Origin: an uncultured Bacilli bacterium
GTDB lineage: Bacteria; Bacillota_I; Bacilli_A; RF39; UBA660
Direction of reading: 5' to 3'
NCBI GenBank assembly: GCA_947623645.1
Contig: CANQHK010000004.1
Span: 1-24,933, forward strand
DNA: 24,933 bases
The notes under the pieces were generated by a model. That model worked only from the letters and a program-made list of their open reading frames with translations. It searched no databases and was not told the origin of the DNA. The position numbers and the translations under genes are program-made. Shown piece after piece: positions 15,467 to 24,400 of the stretch (within the stretch, counting starts at the first letter, position 1; each line of letters begins with the position of its first letter).

Positions 15467-16204
15467 ATGGTTGATGGAAAAGTTGTTCTTATAACGGGAG
15501 GAACAAGAGGAATTGGATTTGAAACAGCTCGTGTTTTTTTAGAAAATAAAGCCAAAGTAATTATTTTTGGGTCCCGTCAAGAAACAGTTGATAAAGCGTT
15601 AAAAGAATTTCAAGAAGAAGGGTATGAAATCGATGGATACGCTCCCAATTTAAAAGATTTTGAAAATATTTGCGAAGTAGTTTCTAAAATTTATGAAAAA
15701 TATGGAAGAATTGATGTTTTAATTAACAATGCAGGAATTTCTGCTAATCAGAAAATAGAAGATACGACAGCAGAAGATTTTCAAAAGATTATGGATTTAA
15801 ATGTCAATGCGATGTTTTATATGATTAAAGCGGTTGTTCCTTATATGAAAAAACAAAATGATGGAGTTATTTTAAATACGAGTTCGATGGTTAGTTTGTA
15901 TGGTCAACCATCGGGAGTAGGATATCCAGCAAGTAAATTTGCTGTGAATGGGTTAACCAAGTCATTAGCAAGAGAACTAGGGAAAGATAATATTCGAGTA
16001 AATGCTGTAGCACCTGGAATTACAAAAACCGATATGGTTGCATCTCTTCCAAAAGAAATGATTGAACCTTTAATTCAAACGATTCCTTTAGGTAGAATTG
16101 GAGAACCTCGGGATATTGCAAATGCTTTTCTCTTTTTAGCAAGCGATATGGCATCTTACATTACCGGAACGATTCTTTCTGTAGATGGAGCAGCAAGGAG
16201 TTAA
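15467..16204 (+). CDS. fabG: FabG-like 3-oxoacyl-ACP reductase / short-chain dehydrogenase
   Basis: A 245-residue classical SDR. The NAD(P) fold is marked by ITGGTRGIG (9-17) and NNAG (87-90); Asn114, Ser140, Tyr153 and Lys157 (NTSS, then YPASK) form the catalytic set; the C-terminal part has LFLASDMASYITGTILSVDGA. FabG reduces 3-oxoacyl-ACP in fatty acid synthesis. SDRs are hard to assign by substrate, and no other fatty acid genes flank it, so another carbonyl substrate is possible. AAAGGTGA precedes the ATG. The next gene follows by one base with its ribosome site inside this coding end, so the two are co-translated. Confidence 0.85.
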   Translation: MVDGKVVLITGGTRGIGFETARVFLENKAKVIIFGSRQETVDKALKEFQEEGYEIDGYAPNLKDFENICEVVSKIYEKYGRIDVLINNAGISANQKIEDTTAEDFQKIMDLNVNAMFYMIKAVVPYMKKQNDGVILNTSSMVSLYGQPSGVGYPASKFAVNGLTKSLARELGKDNIRVNAVAPGITKTDMVASLPKEMIEPLIQTIPLGRIGEPRDIANAFLFLASDMASYITGTILSVDGAARS

Positions 16205-16205
16205 T

Positions 16206-16838
16206 ATGGAAAGAAAAGTTTTAAGAAATATTAGTTATGGAATGTATGTTGTTGGAACGAAAGATGAAAAAGATGTAGGATGTATTGTCAATACTCTTGT
16301 TCAAATTACAAGTGATCCCGGAACCATTGCAGTAAGTATTAATCATGATAATTACACCAATGAAAAAATCAAGAAAGCAAAGAAATTTACGGTTTCTATT
16401 TTAAAAGAAGATACGGAAAAAGAAATCATTCAGACTTTTGGTTACCAAAGTAGTAGAGATACAAACAAATTTACCGAAGAGAATAAAATTGTTTTGGATG
16501 GAATGCCTGCTTTAAAAAATTCTTGTGGAACTTTACTTTGTGAAGTAATCGATACCATGGAAACATCAACCCATACTGTCTTTTTAGGAAAAATCTTGGA
16601 TATGGAAAATTATCAAGAGAATCGTCCAATGACGTATCGTTATTATCAGGAAGAGTTGAAAGGAAAAAGTCCTAAGAATGCTCCAACTTACGTAGAAGAA
16701 GCAAAAAAAGAAGAGGCATCTTCCAAAACAATTTGGAAATGTAGTGTTTGTGGTTACGAAGTAGAAATGGATAGTTTACCAGAAGATTTCGTCTGTCCAA
16801 TTTGTGGAAGAACTGTTGAAGCATTTAAAAAAATCTAA
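16206..16838 (+). CDS. Flavin reductase-like domain fused to C-terminal rubredoxin (Hrb-like)
   Basis: A 210-residue two-domain redox protein. Residues 1-155 resemble FMN-binding flavin reductase-like domains (flavoredoxin family; LRNISYGMYVVGT, then CIVNTLVQITSDPGTIAVSI). After a linker rich in Lys and Glu comes a short rubredoxin with CxxC pairs at 179/182 and 197/200 (WKCSVCGY and FVCPICGR). This architecture matches the high-molecular-weight rubredoxin that passes electrons to flavodiiron proteins for O2 or NO detoxification in anaerobes. The ATG at 16206 follows AAGGAG. It is coupled to fabG; no flavodiiron protein is in this window. A bidirectional terminator follows. Confidence 0.85.
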   Translation: MERKVLRNISYGMYVVGTKDEKDVGCIVNTLVQITSDPGTIAVSINHDNYTNEKIKKAKKFTVSILKEDTEKEIIQTFGYQSSRDTNKFTEENKIVLDGMPALKNSCGTLLCEVIDTMETSTHTVFLGKILDMENYQENRPMTYRYYQEELKGKSPKNAPTYVEEAKKEEASSKTIWKCSVCGYEVEMDSLPEDFVCPICGRTVEAFKKI

Positions 16839-16848
16839 AAAAAAAGAG

Positions 16849-16881
16849 CTTTCAGAAAAAAATATTTTTGAAAGTTTTTTT
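16849..16881 (+). terminator. Terminator, probably bidirectional
   Basis: Stem CTTTCA/TGAAAG (16849-16874) with AT-rich inner pairing, flanked by an A run on the left and seven T on the right, between the convergent rubredoxin and zinc-ribbon genes. Confidence 0.8.
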
Positions 16882-17203
16882 ATTGCCCATTTTTTGGAAA
16901 TTCAGAATTGCACATGAAGCAAACATCGGCTTTTTTAGAAACCATCGCCCCACAGACAGGACACCTCTTATATCCAATTTCGCTGGTTGTTTTAAGGAAA
17001 TCTTCATCATGTTCCAAATGATCTTCGTTCATTTTTCGATATTTTTCTACTTTTTCTCTCGAATAATAAGAATTGTCGGTATCCTTTCCTTTTGAAAACC
17101 GTTCTGCATAAATTCGATTTAATTTTTCTTCTTTTTCTCGGTTCTTTTTCCGAATAATCAAAACGATAGCAAGAAGAATAATCCAAACAAAAATTGTTCC
17201 CAT
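16880..17203 (-). CDS. Small membrane protein with C-terminal zinc ribbon
   Basis: A 107-residue protein. There is one membrane segment at residues 3-17, followed by a basic stretch, so the bulk is probably cytoplasmic. A charged middle follows (20-75), then a zinc ribbon with Cys81, Cys84, Cys95 and Cys98 (CPVCGA and CFMCNS). GGAAGGG precedes the ATG. No specific function is recognised; such proteins are common and mostly uncharacterised in Gram-positive bacteria. It lies downstream of rpmB on the same strand but beyond that gene's terminator. Confidence 0.75.
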   Translation of the reverse strand: MGTIFVWIILLAIVLIIRKKNREKEEKLNRIYAERFSKGKDTDNSYYSREKVEKYRKMNEDHLEHDEDFLKTTSEIGYKRCPVCGAMVSKKADVCFMCNSEFPKNGQ

Positions 17204-17231
17204 ATTTTCCCTTCCTTATCTTTAAATCAAA

Positions 17232-17260
17232 AGAAAAATAAAACACAAATAAAGTGTTTT
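17232..17260 (-). terminator. Terminator after rpmB
   Basis: On the minus strand, a 7-bp stem AAAACAC/GTGTTTT (17240-17260) with a 7-base loop and a T-rich tail, directly after the L28 stop codon. Confidence 0.85.
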
Positions 17261-17261
17261 A

Positions 17262-17456
17262 TTAAGATGCCTGTTCATCTTTTAATCGTACATTTTTACG
17301 AAGAGTACGAAGTTCTCTAGCACTTACTCTTACTTTTGTACCATCTTCAAGAGTAATAGCTTGTAAATTTACCTTTTGTTTTTTACGAGTTGCATTTAAT
17401 GCATGACTTCTTGTATTTCCAAACAATGGTTTTTTCGTTGTAACTTTCTTTGCCAT
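17262..17456 (-). CDS. rpmB: 50S ribosomal protein L28
   Basis: A 64-residue large-subunit protein. The L28 signature is KPLFGNTRSHALNATRKKQK followed by VNLQ and VRVSARELRTLRK. No cysteines are present, so it is the zinc-free form. GGAGGA lies upstream of the ATG. It is monocistronic, with a good promoter (17502-17530) and a terminator, as usual for rpmB. Confidence 0.97.
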   Translation of the reverse strand: MAKKVTTKKPLFGNTRSHALNATRKKQKVNLQAITLEDGTKVRVSARELRTLRKNVRLKDEQAS

Positions 17457-17501
17457 TTTGATAAATCCTCCTTTTTTGTATACATTTTTCCTTGCTCATA
17501 T

Positions 17502-17530
17502 AATTTATCATAAAATTTGTAAGAAGTCAA
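17502..17530 (-). promoter_or_regulatory. rpmB promoter
   Basis: Minus strand -35 TTGACT (17525-17530), 17-bp spacer, -10 TAAATT (17502-17507) with TG extension. Confidence 0.7.
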
Positions 17531-17559
17531 ATAAATTAGTGGAATATTCAAAAAAAATA

Positions 17560-17568
17560 TGCTAAAAT
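17560..17568 (+). promoter_or_regulatory. Extended -10 promoter for dnaE
   Basis: TGCTAAAAT, 21 bases before the dnaE start, divergent from the rpmB promoter. Confidence 0.55.
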
Positions 17569-17589
17569 GAGAATAGAAAGTGGGGGAAT

Positions 17590-20535
17590 ATGATGCGAAC
17601 GGTACTTTATTTAAAAACCAATTATTCACTTCTTAGTAGTTTGATAGAAATTGATACCTATATAAACTTTGCGAAAGAACATCATTTGACCTCTCTTGCT
17701 ATTTGCGATAATCAAATGTTTGGAACCATGGAGTTTTATAAAAAGTGTAAAGCGAGTGGACTTCGTCCCATCATAGGATTAGAAGTGAATTTAGAAAATG
17801 ATACGGTCTTACTTTTTGCCAAAAATTATTCTGGATATCAAAATTTAATCAAATTATCGACCATTCAATCGGAAAGAACGGTCACTTTAGAAGATGTTGA
17901 AAATCATCACGCCAGTACGATTTTAATTGTTCCTTTTACTTCTCTTGAAACCTATAAAATTTTAAAACAGAAACCTAAAGATATTTATTTAGGATACCGA
18001 ACAAAAATCGAAGAAGAAGAGGCAAGACATTATACGAAAGATTGTGTTTTTGTAAGAAAAACGTTATATATTCGAAAAGAAGACGAGCAATATTTACCAT
18101 ATCTTTGGATGATTCGAGATGGAAAAACAATTGAAAGTAAAAATTATCCGGAAGATTTTGGGGAATACCAGATGATTGTAGAGGATGCTCTTAGGTATTC
18201 TAGTGAAGAGGGATTAAATGCTATCGATACGATTGTAAATTCTTGTAATTTAGAGTTTCCGAAACCAGAATTGTTACTTCCTATTTATGATGTAGAAAAT
18301 CCTTATGAATATTTAGTTAATTTAAGTAAAAAAGGACTTTCTAAGCGCCTTTCTGGAAAAGTCGATGAAAAATATGCCAAAAGGCTTCTTTATGAATTAG
18401 AAATTATTCGGAAAATGGGATTTGCCAACTACTTTTTAGTTGTTTACGACTTCATTAAGTATGCCAAAACCAATCATATTTTAGTCGGACCCGGAAGAGG
18501 AAGTGCAGCAGGAAGTTTAGTTTCTTATTCTTTAGGAATTACGGATATTGACCCTATTCAGTATGATCTTATCTTTGAACGTTTTTTAAATCCAGAGCGC
18601 GTTACGATGCCCGACATTGATACTGATTTTCCGGATATTTATCGAGATCAAGTGATTGAATATGTAAAAGAAAAATATGGCGAAAGAAGAGTTTCTGGAA
18701 TCGTTACGTTTGGAACACTCGCAGCAAAACAAGCGATTCGAGATGTTTCTAGAGTTCTAAGTATTCCAACTTATCAAGTGGATTTAATTACAAAAAGGAT
18801 TCCAACTTTGACCAAATTAAAGTTAAAAGATTTTTATGAGCAAGATGAAGAAATTAAAAAAATGGTCGATAGTGATGAAGTCCTTAAAAAAATGTATAAT
18901 ATTGCAATGCGAATCGAAGGTTATCCACGACACACCTCTTCTCATGCTGCAGGAATTGTTTTATCAAAAGTAGATTTGGATGAAGTCATTCCTCTAACCA
19001 AAAATGATGATATGTATTTAACAGGATATTCGATGGAACATTTGGAAGAATTAGGTCTTTTAAAAATGGACTTTTTAGGACTTAAAAACTTAACTACAAT
19101 TATGCGAATTATGGAGGATATTAAAGAAGGGGAGAATATTGACATCGATTTCTTAAAGATTCCTTTAAATGATGAGCTCGCTTTAAAACTTTTTCAAGAT
19201 GCAGATACGACGGGAATTTTTCAATTTGAGAGTTCCGGAATGCGAAACTTTTTAAGAAAACTCCATCCCAATTCCTTTGAAGAAATCTTTGCAGCAATTG
19301 CTCTTTTTCGACCAGGTCCTGCTTCCAATATTGATTCGTTTATTCGAAGAAAAGAAAAAAAAGAAGCGGTTACTTACTTGGATCCTTGTCTAGAACCAGT
19401 TTTAAAAAATACGTATGGAATTTTAATTTATCAGGAACAAATTATGCAAGTTTCTCAAATTTTTGCCGGATATACTTTAGGAGAAGCAGATGTTTTAAGA
19501 CGGGCGATGAGCAAAAAGAAATACGATGTTTTAAAGAAAGAAGAAACGAGATTTATCGAACGGAGTGTTGCCAAAGGTCATACGAAAGAAAAAGCCAAAG
19601 AAGTTTTTGATTTGATTTTGAAGTTCGCAAACTATGGATTCAATCGTTCCCATTCTGTTGCATACTCCATCATTGCTTTTAAAATGGCTTACTTAAAAGT
19701 GCGTTATCCGAAATATTTTTACGCCAATCTTTTAAGTAGTGTCATCGGAGTAGAAAATAAAACAAGAGAATATATTCACGAAATTCGCGGAAAAGGCATT
19801 GCTATTTTAAAACCGGATATTAATAAAAGTATAGGAGAATATACCGTAGAAAAAGAGGGAATTCGCTTTCCACTTTCCAACATTAAAAATATTGGAACGG
19901 TTGCTTGCAAAGAAATTCTTGCATCGCGTGGAGAAGGTTTTCAAGATATCTATGATTTTTTACAAAAAATGAATCCACGTTTCATCAACAAAAAAGTTTT
20001 GGAGTCCTTAATTGATGCCGATTGTTTTCAATGTTTTGGCCTCAATCATAAAACTCTTTATAAAAATTTAGATGTGATTTTGAATTATGCAAATTTAACA
20101 AAAGAATTAGAAGAAGAATTTGTCTTAAAACCAGAAATTGAAATCGTTGAAGAATTTGATAAAGATATTCTAATTCAAAAAGAAAAAGAACTCTTCGGAA
20201 TGTATTTAAGCAATCACCCAGTAACCAAATATAAAGCAGAAAACAATATTCAAATTCCTTTATCGGAAGTTGGTAATTATTTTGGAAAAAAACTGACGAT
20301 TATTGCCATGGTCGATAAAGTAAAAAGAATTCTAACGAAAACAGGAGAAGAAATGGCTTTTCTCTACGTATCCGATGAATACACTTCTCTTGATTTAACC
20401 TTATTTCCAAGAACTTTTCGACTTTATCCAACCATTCAATCGGGAGATATTTTAAAAATTTCTGGAAGTGTTGAAAAAAGGTATAATACCTTTCAAATGA
20501 TTGGGGAAAAAGTCGAGATATTAAATCGCAAATAA
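17590..20535 (+). CDS. dnaE: DNA polymerase III alpha subunit, DnaE type
   Basis: A 981-residue replicative polymerase subunit. The order is a PHP domain (about 1-200), a C-family polymerase core with GPGRGSAAGS near 301 and catalytic Asp342 and Asp344 in MPDIDTDFPD, and a third Asp at 494 in KMDFLGL. Thumb and finger segments include RPGPASNIDSF and FNRSHSVAYS. Tandem HhH follows, and an OB fold (about 890-975, with LTIIAMVDKVKRIL). It is shorter than E. coli DnaE (1160). The PHP metal ligands are lost: LKTNYSLL replaces the usual HxH start and CDNQMFG replaces TDHGNMFG, so no proofreading nuclease is expected. GGGGG precedes the tandem ATGs; the ATG at 17593 is an alternative start. In Gram-positives with PolC this enzyme extends primers on the lagging strand. 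Confidence 0.96.
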   Translation: MMRTVLYLKTNYSLLSSLIEIDTYINFAKEHHLTSLAICDNQMFGTMEFYKKCKASGLRPIIGLEVNLENDTVLLFAKNYSGYQNLIKLSTIQSERTVTLEDVENHHASTILIVPFTSLETYKILKQKPKDIYLGYRTKIEEEEARHYTKDCVFVRKTLYIRKEDEQYLPYLWMIRDGKTIESKNYPEDFGEYQMIVEDALRYSSEEGLNAIDTIVNSCNLEFPKPELLLPIYDVENPYEYLVNLSKKGLSKRLSGKVDEKYAKRLLYELEIIRKMGFANYFLVVYDFIKYAKTNHILVGPGRGSAAGSLVSYSLGITDIDPIQYDLIFERFLNPERVTMPDIDTDFPDIYRDQVIEYVKEKYGERRVSGIVTFGTLAAKQAIRDVSRVLSIPTYQVDLITKRIPTLTKLKLKDFYEQDEEIKKMVDSDEVLKKMYNIAMRIEGYPRHTSSHAAGIVLSKVDLDEVIPLTKNDDMYLTGYSMEHLEELGLLKMDFLGLKNLTTIMRIMEDIKEGENIDIDFLKIPLNDELALKLFQDADTTGIFQFESSGMRNFLRKLHPNSFEEIFAAIALFRPGPASNIDSFIRRKEKKEAVTYLDPCLEPVLKNTYGILIYQEQIMQVSQIFAGYTLGEADVLRRAMSKKKYDVLKKEETRFIERSVAKGHTKEKAKEVFDLILKFANYGFNRSHSVAYSIIAFKMAYLKVRYPKYFYANLLSSVIGVENKTREYIHEIRGKGIAILKPDINKSIGEYTVEKEGIRFPLSNIKNIGTVACKEILASRGEGFQDIYDFLQKMNPRFINKKVLESLIDADCFQCFGLNHKTLYKNLDVILNYANLTKELEEEFVLKPEIEIVEEFDKDILIQKEKELFGMYLSNHPVTKYKAENNIQIPLSEVGNYFGKKLTIIAMVDKVKRILTKTGEEMAFLYVSDEYTSLDLTLFPRTFRLYPTIQSGDILKISGSVEKRYNTFQMIGEKVEILNRK

Positions 20536-20559
20536 TCTTTGAAATATCAAGAAAAATTA

Positions 20560-20588
20560 TTTTCAAAAGCCTCGTTCTGTGGTATAGT
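20560..20588 (+). promoter_or_regulatory. Promoter for the 273-residue protein and probably polC
   Basis: -35 TTTTCA (20560-20565), 17-bp spacer, extended -10 TGGTATAGT (-10 hexamer 20583-20588), 30 bases before the start at 20619. Confidence 0.65.
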
Positions 20589-20618
20589 AATAACAATGGG
20601 GTTGTAAGGAGGGATAGG

Positions 20619-21440
20619 ATGAAAATTACTTTTTTAGTCAACAATTATTTAACGATTTGGAATTTACTTTATGGTCCTTCTATTTCCATGAAGACACATG
20701 CTTTTAAACAAAAATTGTGGATAACTTATAAGAAAGAATATAAAGCTATTGAACATAATAAAGATGAAATTTTAATGGATATAAAAAATTTTATTCCAGA
20801 TGATAATACTTTGTATGAATTATTAGAAGATACGAAAGTTTTTACTCAACTTGAAAAAGAGTCTGAAAAACATCGGATTGAGCTTATGAAAATATGGGAT
20901 AAAAGCAAGAAACAAATTATCAAGGAACTCAATGATATTTTGCGTGTTCCTCTTTTGGATTATCAAGTCGTTGTACTTCATCCTGCTATGGACGTGTGCC
21001 TTACAAGTGCTTCTCATACAACCATCGGTTGGGGAAAAAGAAGTGATTTAGAAAATAAGTTATACACGATGTTAAATATTATCTTTACTTTTTTTAAGAC
21101 ACAGATATCTTATCAAGATCAAGAAGACTATTCGATTGCGGAAGCAATTTTAGAACTTGCTATTTTAAATGAATGCTATACGAGAATCGATAAAAGTAAT
21201 TATTTAGCAGGAAGTAAAAAATTAGAATCCTTGAAACGCGAACTTTATCCTTATTTTTTAATGTATCTAGGAATTGATTTAGAAAAAACAACTCCTTATA
21301 TGATGCGCGATAATATTGCTTTTGATATTGAAAAATATACGAATGAAAAACAACTTCGAAATCTTGATATTTTTGCCTTTATTGATTTTATTGTTCGAAA
21401 TAAAAAACATATTTTAAATGGAAAAAAAGAGTTTGTTTAG
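20619..21440 (+). CDS. Hypothetical protein between dnaE and polC
   Basis: 273 residues, preceded by AAGGAGGGATAGG. I do not recognise the family. It is soluble and charged, with no membrane segment or signal. Residues 50-110 look helical and rich in Lys and Glu. A distinctive block, VVVLHPAMDVCLTSASHTTI plus GWGK (118-140), and YSIAEAILELAILNECYTRI (171-190) are the best search anchors. It lies 17 bases before polC, with no terminator between, so they are likely co-transcribed. The location between two replicative polymerases hints at a replication-linked role, but genomic position alone is weak evidence. Confidence 0.7.
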   Translation: MKITFLVNNYLTIWNLLYGPSISMKTHAFKQKLWITYKKEYKAIEHNKDEILMDIKNFIPDDNTLYELLEDTKVFTQLEKESEKHRIELMKIWDKSKKQIIKELNDILRVPLLDYQVVVLHPAMDVCLTSASHTTIGWGKRSDLENKLYTMLNIIFTFFKTQISYQDQEDYSIAEAILELAILNECYTRIDKSNYLAGSKKLESLKRELYPYFLMYLGIDLEKTTPYMMRDNIAFDIEKYTNEKQLRNLDIFAFIDFIVRNKKHILNGKKEFV

Positions 21441-21457
21441 GAAGTGGGGGATAAGAA

Positions 21458-24400
21458 ATGGAAAAAATCGATATTTTAATGGAACAGATGAAGCTTACAG
21501 AGGAAGAAAAAAAATCGTTTCCCCCTTTAAAATTAAAAGAACTTATTGTAAATAAAAATGCGAATCAATGGACTTTTGTTATAGAAAGCGAAAAAACGTT
21601 TCCCTTAAATTTATACCAATTATTTACCGAAAAATTAGAAAGTGCTTTTCAAAATATTAAAAATGTAGAATGGATTTTAGAGGCAAAAGAAGATTCTTTA
21701 GAATTTTTTCCACCTTATTATGAGCAAATTCTAAAAAAATTAGAAGATCAGTTTGTTCTTGCTGAAAATTTTGCTAACAGTTTAAAAGAAATCGATGGAA
21801 AATATGTTTTGGAAGTTTCAAATATTGCCGAAAAAAGGCAAGCTACAGATATTCTTCCGAAACTTCAAGAAAATTTAAAAAAATGTGGATGGAATCTTTC
21901 TTTAGAAATTTCTTTAAATGAAGAAAAAAGAAAAGAAACAGAAGAGTCGATTCAAAGTGAAATTCATCATGTAGAGCCTCCCAAAAAAGAAGTTGTTCCA
22001 GAAGCAGGAAAACAAAAAAATGGGAATTTTAAACAATACCGAAGAAAAGATGTAACGGAAGAGGGGAGTATTTTAGGTAGAGTTATTGGAGATGCTCCGA
22101 TGCAAATTAAAAACTTAATTGGAGAAGACAATAATATTACCATTGAAGGATACGTTTTTGGAAATGATTATTTTGAATCGAGTAAGAGTGATTTTAAAAT
22201 TATTACGTTAAAAGTAACGGATTATACAGATAGTATATATGTTAAAGTTTTTACCAGACAAGAAGAGGAGTACAATCGTTTAGTAAAAGCCTTGAAGGCA
22301 GGAAAATGGTTAAAAATTCGGGGATATTCGAAAGTAGATAACTTTTCTGGAGGAGAACTTGTTTTAAATGCTCGAGATATCAATGAAATTGGAAGCAAAG
22401 AAGAAAAACGAGAGGATAAAGCGGAGAGAAAAAGAATTGAACTTCATGCCCACACCAAGATGAGTCAAATGGATGGAGTGATGGATGAAGTAGATTATAT
22501 TAAACAAGCTATTGCCTTTGGACATAAAGCAGCAGCAATAACGGATCATAATGGATGTCAAGCTTTTCCTCATGTTTACAATACTGTAACGGGATACAAT
22601 AAAGGAAAACCAGAAGAAGAAAAATTTAAGGCAATTTATGGAACGGAAATTACTTTAATCGATGACACAGTAGATATTATTTTAAGAGGAACCGATGATC
22701 CTCTACTTGATACGACGTATGTTGTTTTCGACTTTGAAACAACCGGATTTAATGCCGGGGGAGAAGATTCCATTATTGAAATTGGAGCAGTAAAAATGAA
22801 AAATGGAGAGATTCTGGAAACGTATGATGAGTTAATTGATCCAAAAAAACCTCTCTCTCAAAAAATTATTGATGTTACCAATATTACCGATGATATGTTA
22901 CAAGGAAAAGATACAGAAGAAAATGCTGTTAAGCGATTTATCGAGTGGTTTGGAGATCTTCCCATGGTTGCACATAATGCTAAATTTGACTGTTCTTTCT
23001 TAGAGATGGCCTATAAAAAATATAATTTAGGAGAATTTAAAAATCCTGTTATCGATACTTTAGAACTTTCTAGAACTCTCGATACCAGTTATGCTCGACA
23101 TTCTTTGTCTGCTCTTGTTAAAAGATATGATGTTGAATGGGATGAAGATGCACACCATCGAGCTGATTATGATGCTAAAGGGACAGCTCTTGTTCTTTAT
23201 AAAATGTTAAAGAAACTCAATGATAAAAACTTTGAAACTTTGAATGATTTACAACGGTTAGTATCCAAAGAAGAAATTCATAAATTCGGAAATAGTTATC
23301 ATGTAAATATTTTAGCCAAAAATAAAACGGGACTAAAAAATATGTTTAAAATTATTTCCTTTGCCAATACCAAATATCTCTATAAAACACCAAGAATCTT
23401 AAGAAGTGAAATCGAAAAGTATCGGGAGGGACTTTTCATTGGTAGCGGTTGTTATGAAAGTGAAGTCTTTAAACAAGCAAGAAGTAAATCCGATGAAGAG
23501 TTAATCAATATCATTAGCTTTTACGATTACGTAGAAGTTCAACCACCAGAACTTTATGACCATTTAGTGCAAAGTGGAGATTTTGGAAGTCAAGAAGAAG
23601 TTCTTGAAAATATTCAAAAAATTATCGATGCGACGATTGCAGCAGGAAAATTGATTGTTGCAACGGGAGATGTCCATCAATTAAATCCAGATGATAAAAT
23701 TTATCGAGAAATTATTGTTAATCAGAAAGTACCGGGTGGAGGAAGACATCCACTGAATCGAAAAAATATTACTTCCATTCCTTCCCAACATTTTCGAACA
23801 ACCGAGGAAATGCTTGAAAACTTTAGCTTTTTAGATGAAGAAACGAGAAATTTAATCGTTATTGAAAACCCAGAAAAGATTGCCAATCAAGTTGAAGAAA
23901 TTGAAGTTATTATTGATACAGGTGGAATTCCTTTTTCACCAAAGATTGATAAAAGTGTCGAAACTGTAACGGAACTCGTTTTTGGAAAAGCAAGCTCTTG
24001 GTATGGGGACCCGCTTCCTTATAATATTGAAGAAAGAATTTCTAAAGAGCTTTATGGAGATGGAATTATGGAAGCAATCTCTTATAAAGTAAAAGAAGAA
24101 TTGAAAGAGGACAACCCAGACTTAGAAAAAGAGACATATGCTCGTCTTCATGCAACTCTTTTAAAAGGTTTTGATGAGGTTAAGAAAGAAATTCGAGAGT
24201 ACTTAGGAAAAACCGAAGAGGGGTACAATGAAAAAAGTGAAGAAGAGAAAGAAAAAGCTTTAAAGAAGAAACTTGGTGGAGTTATCGGTGGAGGATTTGA
24301 TGTTATTTATTTGATTGCTCAAAAGCTTGTTAAGCACTCGAATGATGATGGTTATTTAGTTGGATCCCGTGGTTCTGTTGGTTCTAGTTTTGTTGCAACC

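Noticed and set aside
17396..17629. 77-codon minus-strand frame covering the rpmB upstream region
   Set aside because: It overlaps both the rpmB and dnaE promoters and lacks any recognisable sequence; the real gene is rpmB in another frame.
20536..20580. Possible terminator after dnaE
   Set aside because: Pairing of CTTTGAAA with TTTTCAAAAG is imperfect and no T run follows; dnaE may read into the next gene.
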